Assembly (NCBI RefSeq): GCF_028583425.1
Contig: NC_072805.1
Coordinates: forward strand, 20,470,001 to 20,534,000
DNA length: 64,000 nt
Direction of reading: 5' to 3'
Source of the DNA: Eublepharis macularius
Taxonomy: Eukaryota; Chordata; Lepidosauria; Squamata; Eublepharidae
Shown here: one piece after another, positions 1 to 10,525 of the stretch
Layout of the letters: each line of letters opens with the position of its first letter
How positions within the stretch are numbered: the first letter of the stretch is position 1
Position numbers and translations under genes: made by a program
Notes under the pieces: model-generated
Seen by the model: only the letters and a program-made list of their open reading frames with translations
What the model was told of the DNA's origin: nothing
Database searches by the model: none

Positions 1-159
1 TTTGTTTTTTTGTTGCCATTTGGGGGGGGGGGGGCGCCAACCAAATTTTGAGACTCAGCAAAGGGGAAGAGTGAGCCTTCTTAGCTTCAGATCTCACCTC
101 TCCTTCACGTACGCTTGTAATAACAGAAGGAATTCGCTTACTTGTAGGCTCTCGCCTAG

Positions 160-475
160 TTCTGCTCTTTGCCGTTTCTCATGGCCCGGCAGCACTCGAG
201 GCGCCGCGCACGTCCGCCGGCCTCCGTAGGGACAAACGGGCAATTAACCCCCCGCATTGATTCCAGGGGGCTCTTCCCGCAGCGTCCCGGACCCAGCCTC
301 CCTCACTGGGAGTTTTGGGGGCTAATCTTCGCAGATCAGCCGCCCGGACAGGGTGCCCGGCCGCTTCCTCTTGAGCCAGCGAAGAGGAGCGTCCGACATG
401 GCGGAGAAAACGAAACCGAATCAACATCATTCCTTCCTGAAGATTCTGTCTAGTCTCAATTCTTGGGAACACTGA
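160..475 (+). promoter_or_regulatory. CpG-rich promoter-like segment with a 25-codon ORF
   Basis: This stretch is much richer in CG dinucleotides than the AT-rich sequence after it, as at vertebrate promoters and first exons. A start codon at 398-400 in good context (GACATGG) opens a 25-codon frame ending at 473-475; its product begins MAEKTKPNQHHSF. I do not recognise the peptide and see no obvious GT donor inside it, so a first exon is only a guess. A long G run at about 25-36 lies upstream. It could equally be the CpG-rich head of an unrecognised repeat. Confidence 0.3.
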
Positions 476-805
476 ACCCTGCTACACCAATGCTACAAAA
501 AGAAACTTTTCAGCAACTTGAGGAAGCCAAGCAAGAAGTGAGAAGGAAAACAAAAGGGAAAAGGTGGGAAACTGCCTCCAGAGCTAAGAAAAAACCCACT
601 TCATAGAGCAAACTGTATCCCAGCAACACCAAGAGAAGAGGCAGAGTGGAAAACACTAAAATCTTCACAACTATTCTGCTGTGTCTGGAAAGAAATGGGC
701 AGAAAGTCAGCTTCATGGCTGCAATAAAAGGGAGGAAAGTAGGGAAATTCTGCTGTAGCAACGCGCAGAGCATACTTGCTGCAGAGGAACAAGTGCAGGG
801 AAAAA
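476..805. other. Unassigned purine-rich sequence before the LINE
   Basis: AG-rich sequence with no convincing coding frame. No repeat family was recognised. It ends at the left target-site duplication of the next LINE. Confidence 0.4.
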
Positions 806-3377
806 TACCTCTGCACTAGAACCTACAACTATATAGCCAATCTTTTAAGGTTTCCTCAAAATCTGAAAATCCTTTAAAGAGTTATGATGACCTCATCCAA
901 TCCTTAAGGCCACTTTTGGTAGGTGCTCGAGAGGGAAAACTGGTCAAGACCAATTTGTCATCTAAACCTGGGTTTGATCAGAGCTGTATTTGTGCTAAAA
1001 ATGCTTTAATCTATTCCTATAAGTTAGCACTGAGAGCTGATGAAAAGACCAGACAAGATGCATATCGTTCTCTTTCATTTTTTAAAAAGAAATATAAATC
1101 ACTGGTTGCCCGCTGTAAGAAAGAACATACCAGAAAACTGTGGGCCAATATAATTGAAGCAGCTACGAGCAAAAACTCAGTGGTGTTCTGGAAACTAGTG
1201 TCAAACCGCGCCTCCACAGCCGCCTCCCCCTTGGCTTCCTCTATCCCCCCCAGATAAATGGACTTCTTTTTTCCAAAAAATGTATGATGATCCTATTCAA
1301 CCCCCTCCTGCCCTAACAATAGAAAATCTGGCCAAATGCCCCCCAGTTCATGCCGAAGAGGTAAAAGCTTATATTAGCCAGTTAAAGAATGCAAAAGCCC
1401 CTGGGCTTGATGGAATTATCTCCAGAATTACTAAAAACAAATAAGGACTGGTGGGAAACTTTCCTAGCCTCCCCATTTACTTATATTGATGAAACCAGCT
1501 ACATTCCCAATGATTGGGGAATGGCTATAGTAGTCCCCTTCCATAAGAAGGGAAAGAAGGAGGATCCATCCAATTATAGACCAATCAGCTTACTAAGCAT
1601 TGTAAGCAAGTTGTCTACAAAACATCTGCTGAAGAAATCTTTAGACTGGCTAGAACAGGAGGCAATAATTGCTGATGAGCAAGCTGGGTTTAGAGCTGGC
1701 AGGTCAACAATAGATCACTGCCTAGTAATGCAACACCTTGTAGAGAAATACGCTACAGAAAACCAAGCATCACTTTACCGGGCATTTGTTGATTTAAAAG
1801 CAGCTTTTGACACAGTCTCTAGAAATAGACTTTGGAGGAAACTGCAGGCCTCCTCTATTGATAGGCAACTGATGTCCCTTTTGGGGGCACAAGCAAACTG
1901 CCGAATTGGGCATTTGACTGACCCCATTCAAACTTACAGGCAGGTGTGCCTTCTAGCCCCCTTTCTGTTTATCTTCTACATCAACAATTTGGTAAACCTT
2001 TTGAATGCCCCTGGATTGCATCCTCCCAAATTAGCAAATAGGCACATTCACGTACTGCTCTATGCAGATGATGCTGTATTACTTTCTAGGACCCCCATAG
2101 TGCTGAAACGAGCCCTAAAAAATTCTCTCAATTCTGTGATACTGAACACCTTCTAACTAATTACCAAAAAACTAAGATCCTGGCTTTTGGTAAAAATCCA
2201 AAGACCAGACGATGGGAGCTTCAGGGGCATCAGTTAGAACAACTTACCAGCTTCAAATATTTGGGTGTAGTTTTGCAAGCCTCAGGTACCAAAACAACAC
2301 ATAGCAGCTTCATTGCTGATGTGGGAGAAAAAACAGCACACGGTATACTGAAATTCTATCGATCACAAGGGGGGCAGTATGTACCGGCTGCGCTCAGATT
2401 GTTTAAAGCCAAACCATTGGCCCAATTAGTATACGGATCATTCTTGGGGCTGCCATACTCCTCTTTCTCTCAACTTGAGAGAGTGCACTCCAAATTCCTT
2501 AGAGCTCTATTACAAGTGCCCAAATGCATGCCTAACTCATGGGTTAGACTGGAAACAGGAATGTTAAGGGTAGAGGCCAGAATCACCATCCTTTCAATTT
2601 TCAAATGGCTGTCAGGGTGTCTAAACCCGCAACGTCTGCTCCCTCTGTTATTCCAAGACAAATTTCAATCTAATTGGCAAAAGACAACTCTGAAATCCCT
2701 GGGAAAATTGGGTCTTTCCCCTCAAAGTTTGCTAGTCATGGGGTTAGACCAAGCAAAATCACTCATTAAGCAGAGAGTGACAGACATTGAAAGACAAACA
2801 TTTTCTTAGAGCACCAGGTTTTATTTCTTCAGATACTACTAAATATATTGCCGCTCCTGCAGCCTATTTTTACTTTCTTGAATCCATTAACTCCAGAAGG
2901 GCATTTGCTTTAGCTAGAAGTTCAACTCTACCCTCTGCCGTTCTGGAAGGAAAGTTTAAAGCTGTCCATTACTCTCTTAGGCTTTGCTCCTATCCCCTAA
3001 GAGAAACTGACTCAATGAAGCACATCTTCTTCAACTGCCCAAGTCATAGTAAAATTAGAGCAGAAACCATTAGTCTATTAGTAGAAAGATTCCCTGGAAG
3101 TTCAAATAAAATCAAACTTGATTATCTTTTGTCTGATCAGAATCACCAGACACCATGTCAAGTAGCAAGATTCTGTGCCCAGGTCTACAAGCAACATAAA
3201 TCACATAAGGCAGCTTAAACAACCAATTGATGATGATCTTATTTTTTTACTCTTATATTTATTCATCGTTCTTCCCCGGTTTCCAGTCTCAACGGCTTTT
3301 AAACTGATTTGCAAATGGTTTTATATGTACTGGTCGCAGACTGTAATAATAAACTTGACTTGACTACCTCTGCACTA
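806..3377 (+). mobile_element. Vingi/I-like non-LTR retrotransposon (LINE), 5'-truncated, with 13-bp TSD
   Basis: A LINE lies between two copies of TACCTCTGCACTA (806-818 and 3365-3377), so the inserted body is 819-3364. Reverse-transcriptase blocks are readable in order: a linker rich in Lys/Arg (916-1257), the NYRPISLLS block, QAGFRAGRSTIDHC, AFVDLKAAFDTVSR and the catalytic LYADDAVLLSR (frame 1389-2156). The post-RT region follows in frames 2261-2809 and 2787-3218. The endonuclease part is missing, so the copy is 5'-truncated. At least three frame changes break the ORF, so it is dead. The 3' end is a short TAATAA/CTTGACTTGAC tail. Motif wording (LADRT-like post-RT segment, FKYLGVVLQASG) resembles Vingi/I-clade elements of lizards and mammals from memory; the clade call is less certain than the LINE call. 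Confidence 0.85.
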
Positions 3378-3594
3378 AGAACAGCAGAAATACCTGAACC
3401 TACTTCATGGGGTGAAATATCCTAGCTACCACCAGAAGAAGCTGAGAAATGGAGAAAAGCGGAGGGTGTGGTGTTGGTGTTGAAGAGAATGATAGCACAT
3501 TGAAAGAGCTCCATCTCTCCCATGCCGGAAATTTAAAATTTATGTTGAAAGGGTAAAGTTAAAGTATTTACCCTTCCAATGTAAAAATACACTA
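3378..3594. other. Unassigned AT-rich sequence
   Basis: Host sequence right of the LINE, leading into an L1 fragment. No gene or repeat was recognised, although the last part may be more decayed L1. Confidence 0.35.
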
Positions 3595-3702
3595 AGAGAT
3601 CCGAAAGGCAGATTCATATTTATTAAAGGCACTATAGAAAACCAAACTTACACATTTGGCTCAATTTATGCCCAAAAACAAGACAGCCTAATGAAATTCT
3701 AA
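3595..3702 (+). mobile_element. L1 LINE endonuclease-domain fragment
   Basis: Translation in one frame gives a block reading DPKGRFIFIKGTI followed by YTFGSIYAQ. This corresponds to the conserved strand of the L1 apurinic-like endonuclease (consensus of the form D-x-x-G-R-x-x-x-x-K-G ... S-I-Y-A-P-N). The N of the YAPN signature is lost and the frame ends after about 35 codons, so this is a short decayed relic. Flanking sequence on both sides may belong to the same copy but is too diverged for me to assign. Confidence 0.6.
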
Positions 3703-4900
3703 AACAAAGTTCATTAGAATACACATGTATCACTTAGTATAATTTGCTCTAAACCATATTTTCATGACAAACCCAAAGAAACAGCAGCAACATAATCTAA
3801 GAGTATAATGGAGACCAACAAATAGAAACAGAAGGATTAAAAATATCGTGCTCACTAGGTTGGAGGCAAGTTCTGACGACAACAGGGCCAACAACAAAGA
3901 TTCTCAGGTCAAACTCCATGGTCAAGTAACAGATTCCAAAATCAAAGACTGTGACCCACCAAGGCTCAGGCAGCCAGAGCCTAAGAGCTCACCAACAGCC
4001 AAGTCGAGAATGCCACAATTCTGACTAGCTAATCCCATGCTAGCTGCAGCCTTATAAAGGGAGTTTCTCCTACAGGTGAGGCTGGGTTCATTAAGCTTCT
4101 TTCTCCAAGCTGGCTCATCTCTGCTACTCAGGAGGAGTAGATCAGATCCTGTACTGGCTCTCCTGACATTTCCTCAGCAGGGGGAAGGCTGTGGGCTGCC
4201 AGGCATGCGCTCCTGTGCTTGGCCCATGACTCTGCCCTTACCCTCAGCCTTCGCTGCTCCTGGGGTTCTTTGGGAGACAGTGGCAGTTCTGGCAGCAGGC
4301 AGGTCCATGCTAAGGCTGCCTGGCTTGATGACTCTGTGGTTGTCAACCCTCCTGGAGATCCCCACAAATTACAACTGATCTCCAAATGCCACTATCTCCC
4401 AAAGAACCCCAGGAGCAATGTAGACCGTAAAACTCTCCTTCGTTTGGAAGCCAAATGGATTTTTAATCTTAGGACTGTGGCACCCAGTGGTCTCAATCAG
4501 GAGATAGATTTTTCTCCATTTTTGGCATGATGGGACCTTTCACTGGCTTTGTTGATTTTTGGTTCCTGTCCAACTTCTTCATTAAGTTTTGTGCATTGGT
4601 GCTATGTGCCCTTTAATTTGTTGGGGCTGTCTCTATTAGGTATGCTGGGCGTTCTATTTAGGTTACACCCACGTACTAGGGCTTGCAGATGGATGGGAGA
4701 AACTACAGCTGTTTTGAAACTGAGAAGAAACGTTTATTTCCTGTCTGCTGGCCAGCAACTTTTATTTGTTATGTAGAATCACATGCTGTAATGGTAAATA
4801 TGTACACAAAATAATTTCAAGATGTTGTTATATTCTTACTGTTTAATTGAGGCTCACTATGTAAAGCATTGTGTTTTTTGTGTGTTTTCAGGAATTTATG
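3703..4900. other. Unassigned sequence
   Basis: No convincing exon. Near 4,340-4,400 there is a short match to the interspersed repeat seen at 11,893 and 44,880 (the phrase acaactgatctcca). The small ORFs at 4,076-4,530 overlap on both strands and lack family features. Confidence 0.35.
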
Positions 4901-4978
4901 ATTTTGGCTGCTGAAGAAGCTTAATTTTGTGCGAAACGGGATAAAGTATAGCCTGGCAAGCCTGTTGCCATTTTCCCG

Positions 4979-5172
4979 TCGGGAGTAGCCGAGAAACCCC
5001 AGTGCTCTCCCTTTGTTTCTGTTCTCCTTACCTAATTCCTGTTGAAAGCAGCCGCCAAATCGGGGCACTTTATTTGGGAGTAGCTGAGAAATTTGAGTAC
5101 TCTCCCTTTGTTGTTTTGTCCTCGCTTAATTGCTGTCGAGAGCAGCCGTGAACATCCGGGCGCTCTCCCTTT
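4979..5172. repeat. Imperfect tandem duplication, about 95-98 bp unit, 2 copies
   Basis: Two adjacent copies each begin GGGAGTAGC(C/T)GAGAAA, continue through CTCTCCCTTTGTT and reach a GAAAGCAGCCG / GAGAGCAGCCG block. The second starts at about 5,074. They differ at many positions, so the duplication is old. Just upstream (about 4,908-4,942) lies CTGAAGAAGC followed by GCGAAAC, a phrase also seen in other retroelement-related repeats. I cannot name the family. Confidence 0.6.
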
Positions 5173-5689
5173 GTTTTCTTTGCCGAAGGCTGTTTGTGCC
5201 TCTATCACAAATACAATTGAAGCTGTTCTATACGATCTGTTGACTCGTTTTTCGACGTCTCTTTTTTTTGCTGTTTTGGACCGTTCCCCTCTTTTTTCTC
5301 CTCTCTTTCCCTGACTGAGTGTCCTTTCACAAACATGCTCAGTTCAGGTTCCACACAGGTTATATTTCTCTCATAAACACTTCAACATATTCAGGCAGCA
5401 CACAGCTAGCCTGCTTTCTTCTGACTAAAAATTTTCTCTCTACTCTCCGTCTCAAACTGCATTCACTCCACCCACCCTCTCAGTCCTCAACCAATCATAT
5501 TGTCAGAAACTGTTTTAACCAAAGTAACGCCATATTTAATCGTGTAGTGTTTAGACTTCTTTCCCTCCAGGCAACACCAGCAAGGAGCCGATTCCATGGG
5601 AAAGGATCCTGTGTTATCTGCTGTTTCGACCTTGGCCAGCTCAGCGCACCACTGAGAAGTTTTGCTGTATGAACTTGGGGGGGGGGGGA

Positions 5690-5862
5690 GGCTGGGCTCC
5701 GGGAGTGTGAAATGTAACAACCTTTGCTCTATGATTCATTCCTAGCAATGCTTTGCTCGGCCAGGATCTCTAATCCTGGAATATGCACATCTGGGCTTGA
5801 ATGCTGTCTTTCACAATAAACCTTTTGAAATCAAAAGACCTCGTCTTCTTGCAGAAGGGAGT
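5690..5862 (+). repeat. Possible solo-LTR-like fragment (fossil)
   Basis: A poly-G run is followed by sequence with an AATAAA signal at about 5,815, then a short segment rich in CTCGTCTTCTTGCAG. This layout resembles the R/U5 part of a retroviral-type LTR. No internal retroviral genes flank it and no second LTR was found, so if correct it is an old broken solo LTR. The call is weak; it may be an unrelated repeat with a polyadenylation signal. Confidence 0.22.
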
Positions 5863-6966
5863 GAAACAGACTATCAAGTATGGAATGCCATAGCCTGACT
5901 CATATCACTCACTCATCCATCTCCTTCACCCCCCACTCTTCACCTATCTCACCAAGCATTAAAAGATACGTGCACACATTTACTTGGAATCATTACAGAT
6001 GGCCAGTCCGATCTTGCTTTGGATTCCTTGGTCAAGGGTCTTAAGGCTGTGACGGTATGGTTACATCAGAGTCGCCTGAAATTGAATCCCCTGAAGACAG
6101 AGGTTCTGTGTCTGGATCATGGGGCAATCGAGCTGGGAACCGGCTCCCAGCTGTTGATGGGGTACAATTGAAACCTTCCCTGATGGTGAGGAGTCTGGGT
6201 GTGACCTTGGATGCTACACTTTCAATGGAGGCCCAGGTCATGACTGTTGCCAGGTCTGCCTTTTTTCATCTTCGACAGGGCAGGCAACTGGCGCCCTATC
6301 TTTCACCACAGGACCTGGCCACAGTAATCCATGCAACGGTCACCTCCAGGCTAGACTACTGCAACTCACTCTATCCTGGACTGCCCTTGGGTCTGACCCA
6401 GAAGTTACAGCTGATCCAGAATGCAGTGGCACGCATCCTTACTGGAACGCCCATCCAAGCACAAATTCATCATGTGCTGTGCCAGCTGCACTGGCTTCCA
6501 GTGGAGTTCCAGATCTGGTTCAAGGTGTTAACCTTGGTATTTAAAGCCCTTCATGGACTGGGACCTTCATACCTGCCGAACCACCTCTTCCATTACGTCC
6601 CCTGCAGGGTGTTGCGCTCTGCAGACAAGCAACTCCTGGTGGTCCCTGGCCCAAAGGACATCCATCTGGCCTCAACCAGGGCGAGGGCTTTTTCTTCCCT
6701 GGCCCTGGCCTGGTGGAATGCTCTCCCGCTGGAGATCTGGGCCCTGTGGGACCTGTTACAGTTTTGCAGGGCTTGTAAAACGGAGATGTTCTGCTGGGCC
6801 TTTGGCTGAGTGCCAGCGAGTGTCCTTCTTCCATCTAAGACCACCATTTCTTCCGGAGCTGCCCTCAGCCATCTGCCATGCCTGTATACGGACTCCCAAT
6901 ATTTGTTTAAATAGCCTGCTCCTGGACCATTTTAATTATTTTTTATAAAAAATTATTGATTTTATG

Positions 6967-7183
6967 GTTGTTCTGGGTTTTCCGGGTTGTATTGCTGTGG
7001 TCTTGGTATTGTAGTTCCTGACGTCTCACTGAGAGATCTCTGTCTTTTGGTGCTACACCTCTGAAGATGCCAGCCACAGCTGCTGGCGAAACGTCAGGAA
7101 CTACAATACCAAGACCACGGCAATACAGCCCGGAAAACCCACAACAACCATCGTTCTCCGGCCGTGAAAGCCTTCGACAATAT
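6967..7183. mobile_element. Small Penelope-like terminal-repeat foldback nested in L2
   Basis: A 217-bp insertion made of the ends of a Penelope-like element. The left part (about 6,967-7,025) is an inverted copy of only the outermost terminal-repeat sequence. The right part (about 7,028-7,183) is a longer copy in plus orientation, with the tail ending near GGCCGTGAAAGCCTTCG. The two share GTAGTTCCTGACGT and its complement. ATTGATTTTATG (6,955-6,966) and ATTAATTTTATG (7,184-7,195) flank it as a 12-bp target-site duplication with one mismatch. The same terminal repeat bounds the 2.3-kb palindrome at 45,218-47,512. No coding sequence remains. Confidence 0.8.
7049..7106 (+). ncRNA. Hammerhead-ribozyme-like motif in a Penelope-like terminal repeat
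   Basis: Core elements appear in the required order: CTGAAGA (7,061-7,067), an inverted pair GCCAGC/GCTGGC forming stem II, GAAAC (7,088-7,092) and GTC (7,093-7,095). CCT before the core can pair with AGG after GTC to start stem I. Stem III would be almost absent, as reported for minimal hammerheads in Penelope-like elements. Activity is not shown by sequence alone. Confidence 0.6.
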
Positions 7184-7454
7184 ATTAATTTTATGTTTCT
7201 GTGATTTTAATGTATTTTTTAATGTTGTTAGCCACCCTTAGCCCATCTGTGGGGAGGGCAGGGTATACATCAAATAAATAAATAAATAAAAAAGTTACGG
7301 TGAGCTTTTGAGCTGCTTGATGTCTATGGACAGGACCATTTAGGGGGTGCTCAATAGGTTTTCTCAGTTGCATTTTTTTCAAGAAAGTAATCTGTTTAAA
7401 ACTATGCCCCTCTTGAGGTCTGTGCCCAAGGCGGCTGCCTAGTTGGTCTAATGG

Positions 7455-8700
7455 TAGCATTGGCCCTGTCTATAGTTATGGCAAACAGAAATAGGGAAAG
7501 GGGACAGCCCTGTCTAGTTCCCCTTGCTATATGTATATCTATTGAATGTACATTGTTAGTCCTAACTGTAGCTTTTGGAGAAAGATAAAGAGCATTAATG
7601 GCATTTTAGAATTGGTCACCAAAACCCATTTTTTGAAGTAAAAGTTTTAGATATGGTATTTCCACTTAATCAAACGCCTTCTCTATATCAAAGGCCAGAA
7701 GTAATGCAGGGGTTTTGTATGCTTCACAGAAATTAATTATAGTTAAAGTGTTACGTGTATTGTCTGGTCAAGGTGAATGTAGTTGGTTATTTAAATTTAG
7801 ACAATGTTTTGGCAAATATGCTTGTAAAGATCTTTTGGTCTTCATTCAGGAAGGGTATTGGTTGAGAAGATTTAGTATTTGTAATATGGTTGTCCTTTTT
7901 TGGAGTAACTACTATTTCAGCCTCTGACCAAGATAGAGGGATGCTACCTCCTAACATAACAGAGTTGCATGTGGCAGTTAGTGGAGTTGAAAGTAGGTGA
8001 ATGTATTTTTTTGTAAAAATTTGGCAGGGAATCCATCCCTGTCTGAAGCTTTGTTATTTTTTTCAAGGATTTGATAGTGACTGTAACATCTTCTGTTGTG
8101 ACTGGTTGGTCCAGATATTGTTTATGTTCTTGTGAGGTTTTTTTCCAAATTTCCTGTGATGATAAATAATTTAAAATATGATTAGTGTCAGGATTGTCTG
8201 ATGTACAAATGGTTTGGTAGTATTCAGCAAATACATCGGCTAATTTTACAGAATTAGTTTGAGTTTTTCCTGGGTGCCTTTAATAGCTTGTATAGAATGT
8301 GAGGAGTTTTTTTCCTCTAATTTTCATGCAAGCAAGTTTATAGATTGGGTGGCCTTTTTTGTGTTCATCTTCTAGTTTTCTTATTCTAGATATCATTTCA
8401 TTTCTAATGTTTTCTTTTTGCTCTTCATGACAGGAGGCAACGGAGATTAATTTCCCTCTAAGTACCACTTCCATAGCATCCTACACGTGGATTTGAGGAA
8501 TGCCACATAGTTTGTTTCTATTGTTTAATTTCTAAAGAGACTTCAGAAGAAATTTATTTGTTAAATAAAAGTGATTTATTTAGTTTCCAATTTGTTTGAT
8601 GTCATTTATTCTCAGTGTACATTCTGTCCAAGCGTAGCCTGTCCACAACTTGTCACCCATCCTTGATGTAAGAGTTTGACTAATTAATTTAGGAGATAAG
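7455..8700 (-). mobile_element. L1 LINE fragment (linker and early RT region)
   Basis: Reading the minus strand from the right, an NWKLNKSLL phrase near 8,590 is followed by VLRGKLIS and the charged linker (RKLEDEHKKGHPIY, frame 8,280-8,474). RT-domain blocks come next: LLAFDIEKAFD near 7,690 and RGTRQGCPLS near 7,520. The endonuclease and the catalytic DD block are not present, so both ends are truncated. Several stops and frame changes interrupt it. The order of blocks fits vertebrate L1 ORF2. Confidence 0.8.
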
Positions 8701-9252
8701 AATATGTCATTTAAATATGTAATTTAGAAGATAAGAATATGTAATTAATCCTTGTGTATATATTGTGGATAGAAGAGAAGTATGTATAGTCTGTTACCAG
8801 TGGGTTTTGAAGATGTCACTAGATCAATAGATAAAGCCTAAGAGCCATTAATTGATCTTAGCAGCTTAGTAACTGTATTGTTAATTTTAATCGCTTTGAC
8901 ACGATAGGCAGTAAAATTTAAAAGGTCATTCAGAGAGGAGTGATACAAATGTTTACTGCTGACACATCGATTTACCCATGTTGAACGAAAGCAGAATTGA
9001 AAGCCAAGAGAATCAAGCGCACTCTGCATGAAGACAGCTCATCAGGTTGTTTTGATCTACAAGCAGCTCTCCACACTGAAAGCAGTGAAAGCAGCTTTCT
9101 CAGTAATCATGCTTTGCGGTATTATCCAATACAATTTTTAAAGTTTGTATATGTACACTCACACATTATGCAATGCATTTATATTTGGTATCACTTTCAT
9201 ATTTATCAAAATACTTAATTTCACAGGTCAAGGGATGGTGTCATGGAAATAT
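8701..9252. other. Unassigned AT-rich sequence
   Basis: Contains one minus-strand frame of 63 codons (8,838-9,029) that I do not recognise. It could be more of the L1 copy or chance. Confidence 0.35.
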
Positions 9253-9445
9253 AAATAATAATAATAACCGTGCTTATATACCGCTCTTCTACACATATTA
9301 GTGCCTCACCCAGAGCAGTGAACAAGTTAGTGTTATTCTTATCCCCACAATGGAGCTGGGGCTGAGAGGAGTGGCTGACCCAAGGCCACCTACTGAACTC
9401 ATGTCAGTAGTGGGATTCAAACCAGTAGACTGCTGATTATGGTTT
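9253..9445. repeat. Interspersed repeat with (ATA)n head
   Basis: Begins with (AATA)-type units, then TGCTTATATACCGCTCTTCT, a CCCACAATGGAGCTGGGG block and GGATTCAAACC. This has the composition of an abundant reptilian short interspersed repeat with a tRNA-like B-box-type end read in reverse. I recognise the pattern but cannot name the family. Confidence 0.5.
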
Positions 9446-10471
9446 AGAACACATACTTAGTGAAACATATGCATTCTAAATAACACTGTATGAACATCAC
9501 TGTAGTTCTTTTTCTAGTATGGTGTATAACTGGTGCTTCTTTATCTTTGACAGCCAATTAAAAATAGCGAACAGTATCAGATACATGTTCTGTAATTGTT
9601 AGCAGAGACCAAGGTTGATCTGGTCATGTAACTTTTCTTGTCACTTTTACTATCCATATCTCTTATCTTACAGCTGGGCATAGTGGTACTTTTGGCTAGG
9701 TAAAATGTCACATGATTGGAAATAGTAAAAAAGAATTAAATTATGATTGGTTTGATATTTATCTTTGTTATCATATGAAAAGATCTTAGATTTCTGCATA
9801 AGATAATATATAAAAATGGTAATCCAAATAGCAGATCAGGGTTTTGGCCAAAAGAAATCTCATGAATATCTAGGCAGGAAACTTACCCTTGTAATATGTG
9901 CTACGGTAACTTGAATGCATTTCATCGTTAATCTGACTGAGTTAGATTTCATTAAGAAATGTTAGGAAACTTAATTCTTGTTGCGTTCATCTGTTCTATT
10001 ATTCTGTTTTATTTAAATAAACATTTATATTTTGATACCTCACGTAATGAAAACGACTAGCGTTTGTTAATGAAAGAAGCCATTAAACTCTTAGGAGGAG
10101 TCTGTCTCCTGGTTGGGAGAGTGCAACAAAAACATACATCCCGTTTATTTTGTACTGAAAAGCAGTTTCTCTAAAACAGAGAAACATGTTTTCAGTTCTC
10201 ACTTGAAGGTTTCAAGCTGCTCAGGATTTAAGATAAAACCTTCAACCCATCTCTACCGAGTGTTTAATACTTTTTACTTAATGTTTAAAAGTTATGTTTA
10301 ATATTTATGCCTAATATGATTATAAAAGCAATACTGTTTGAATTGTCTATAAACTTATTTGAGTTGGATTGTTAGTAAAATTATAGTTTTATGAATTTTT
10401 TACCATTTTATAACATTACAACTTTGTACCAAAAAAGTTTTGCATGTAGAAGAGGTTGCCAAAAATAAAAT
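9446..10471. other. Unassigned AT-rich sequence
   Basis: Low-GC sequence without a supported exon or recognisable repeat. Confidence 0.35.

Positions 10472-10525
<54 letters not shown>
10472..10525. repeat. CCCATG hexanucleotide microsatellite, about 9 units, beside a GC-rich block
   Basis: Nine perfect CCCATG-type hexamers, followed to about 10,608 by a CG-rich stretch. On the minus strand this reads as a frame starting MAEAGGVGG, running through a hydrophobic LVLILVLG segment and then Met-Gly repeats (frame 10,416-10,607). On the plus strand it gives His-Ala repeats and then Asp-Glu repeats. Both are low-complexity consequences of the repeat. The minus-strand start has reasonable context, so a retrocopied or real first exon cannot be excluded, but I know no protein of this kind. 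Confidence 0.7.

Larger units (their letters stand above)
5975..7290 (+). mobile_element. L2-clade LINE, 3' part, split by a Penelope-like insertion
   Basis: The frame 6,057-6,809 encodes the post-RT C-terminal region typical of L2/Maui-type LINEs: SRLDYCNSLYPGLP, then LQLIQNAVARILTG, the LHWLPV block, FKALHGLGPSYL and a WWNALPLE end. Codons upstream of 6,057 continue the protein in another frame (LNPLKTEVLCLDHG), showing a frame change. The catalytic RT core is absent, so this copy is 5'-truncated. The 3' UTR resumes at 7,196 with the standard AGCCACCCTTAGCCC ... GGGAGGGCAGGGTATA motif and ends in (AATA)n. Positions 6,967-7,183 are a later insertion. Confidence 0.85.

Noticed and set aside
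8838-9029. 63-codon minus-strand frame as a small gene
   Set aside because: No recognisable motif, AT-rich context, and it sits beside an L1 fragment.
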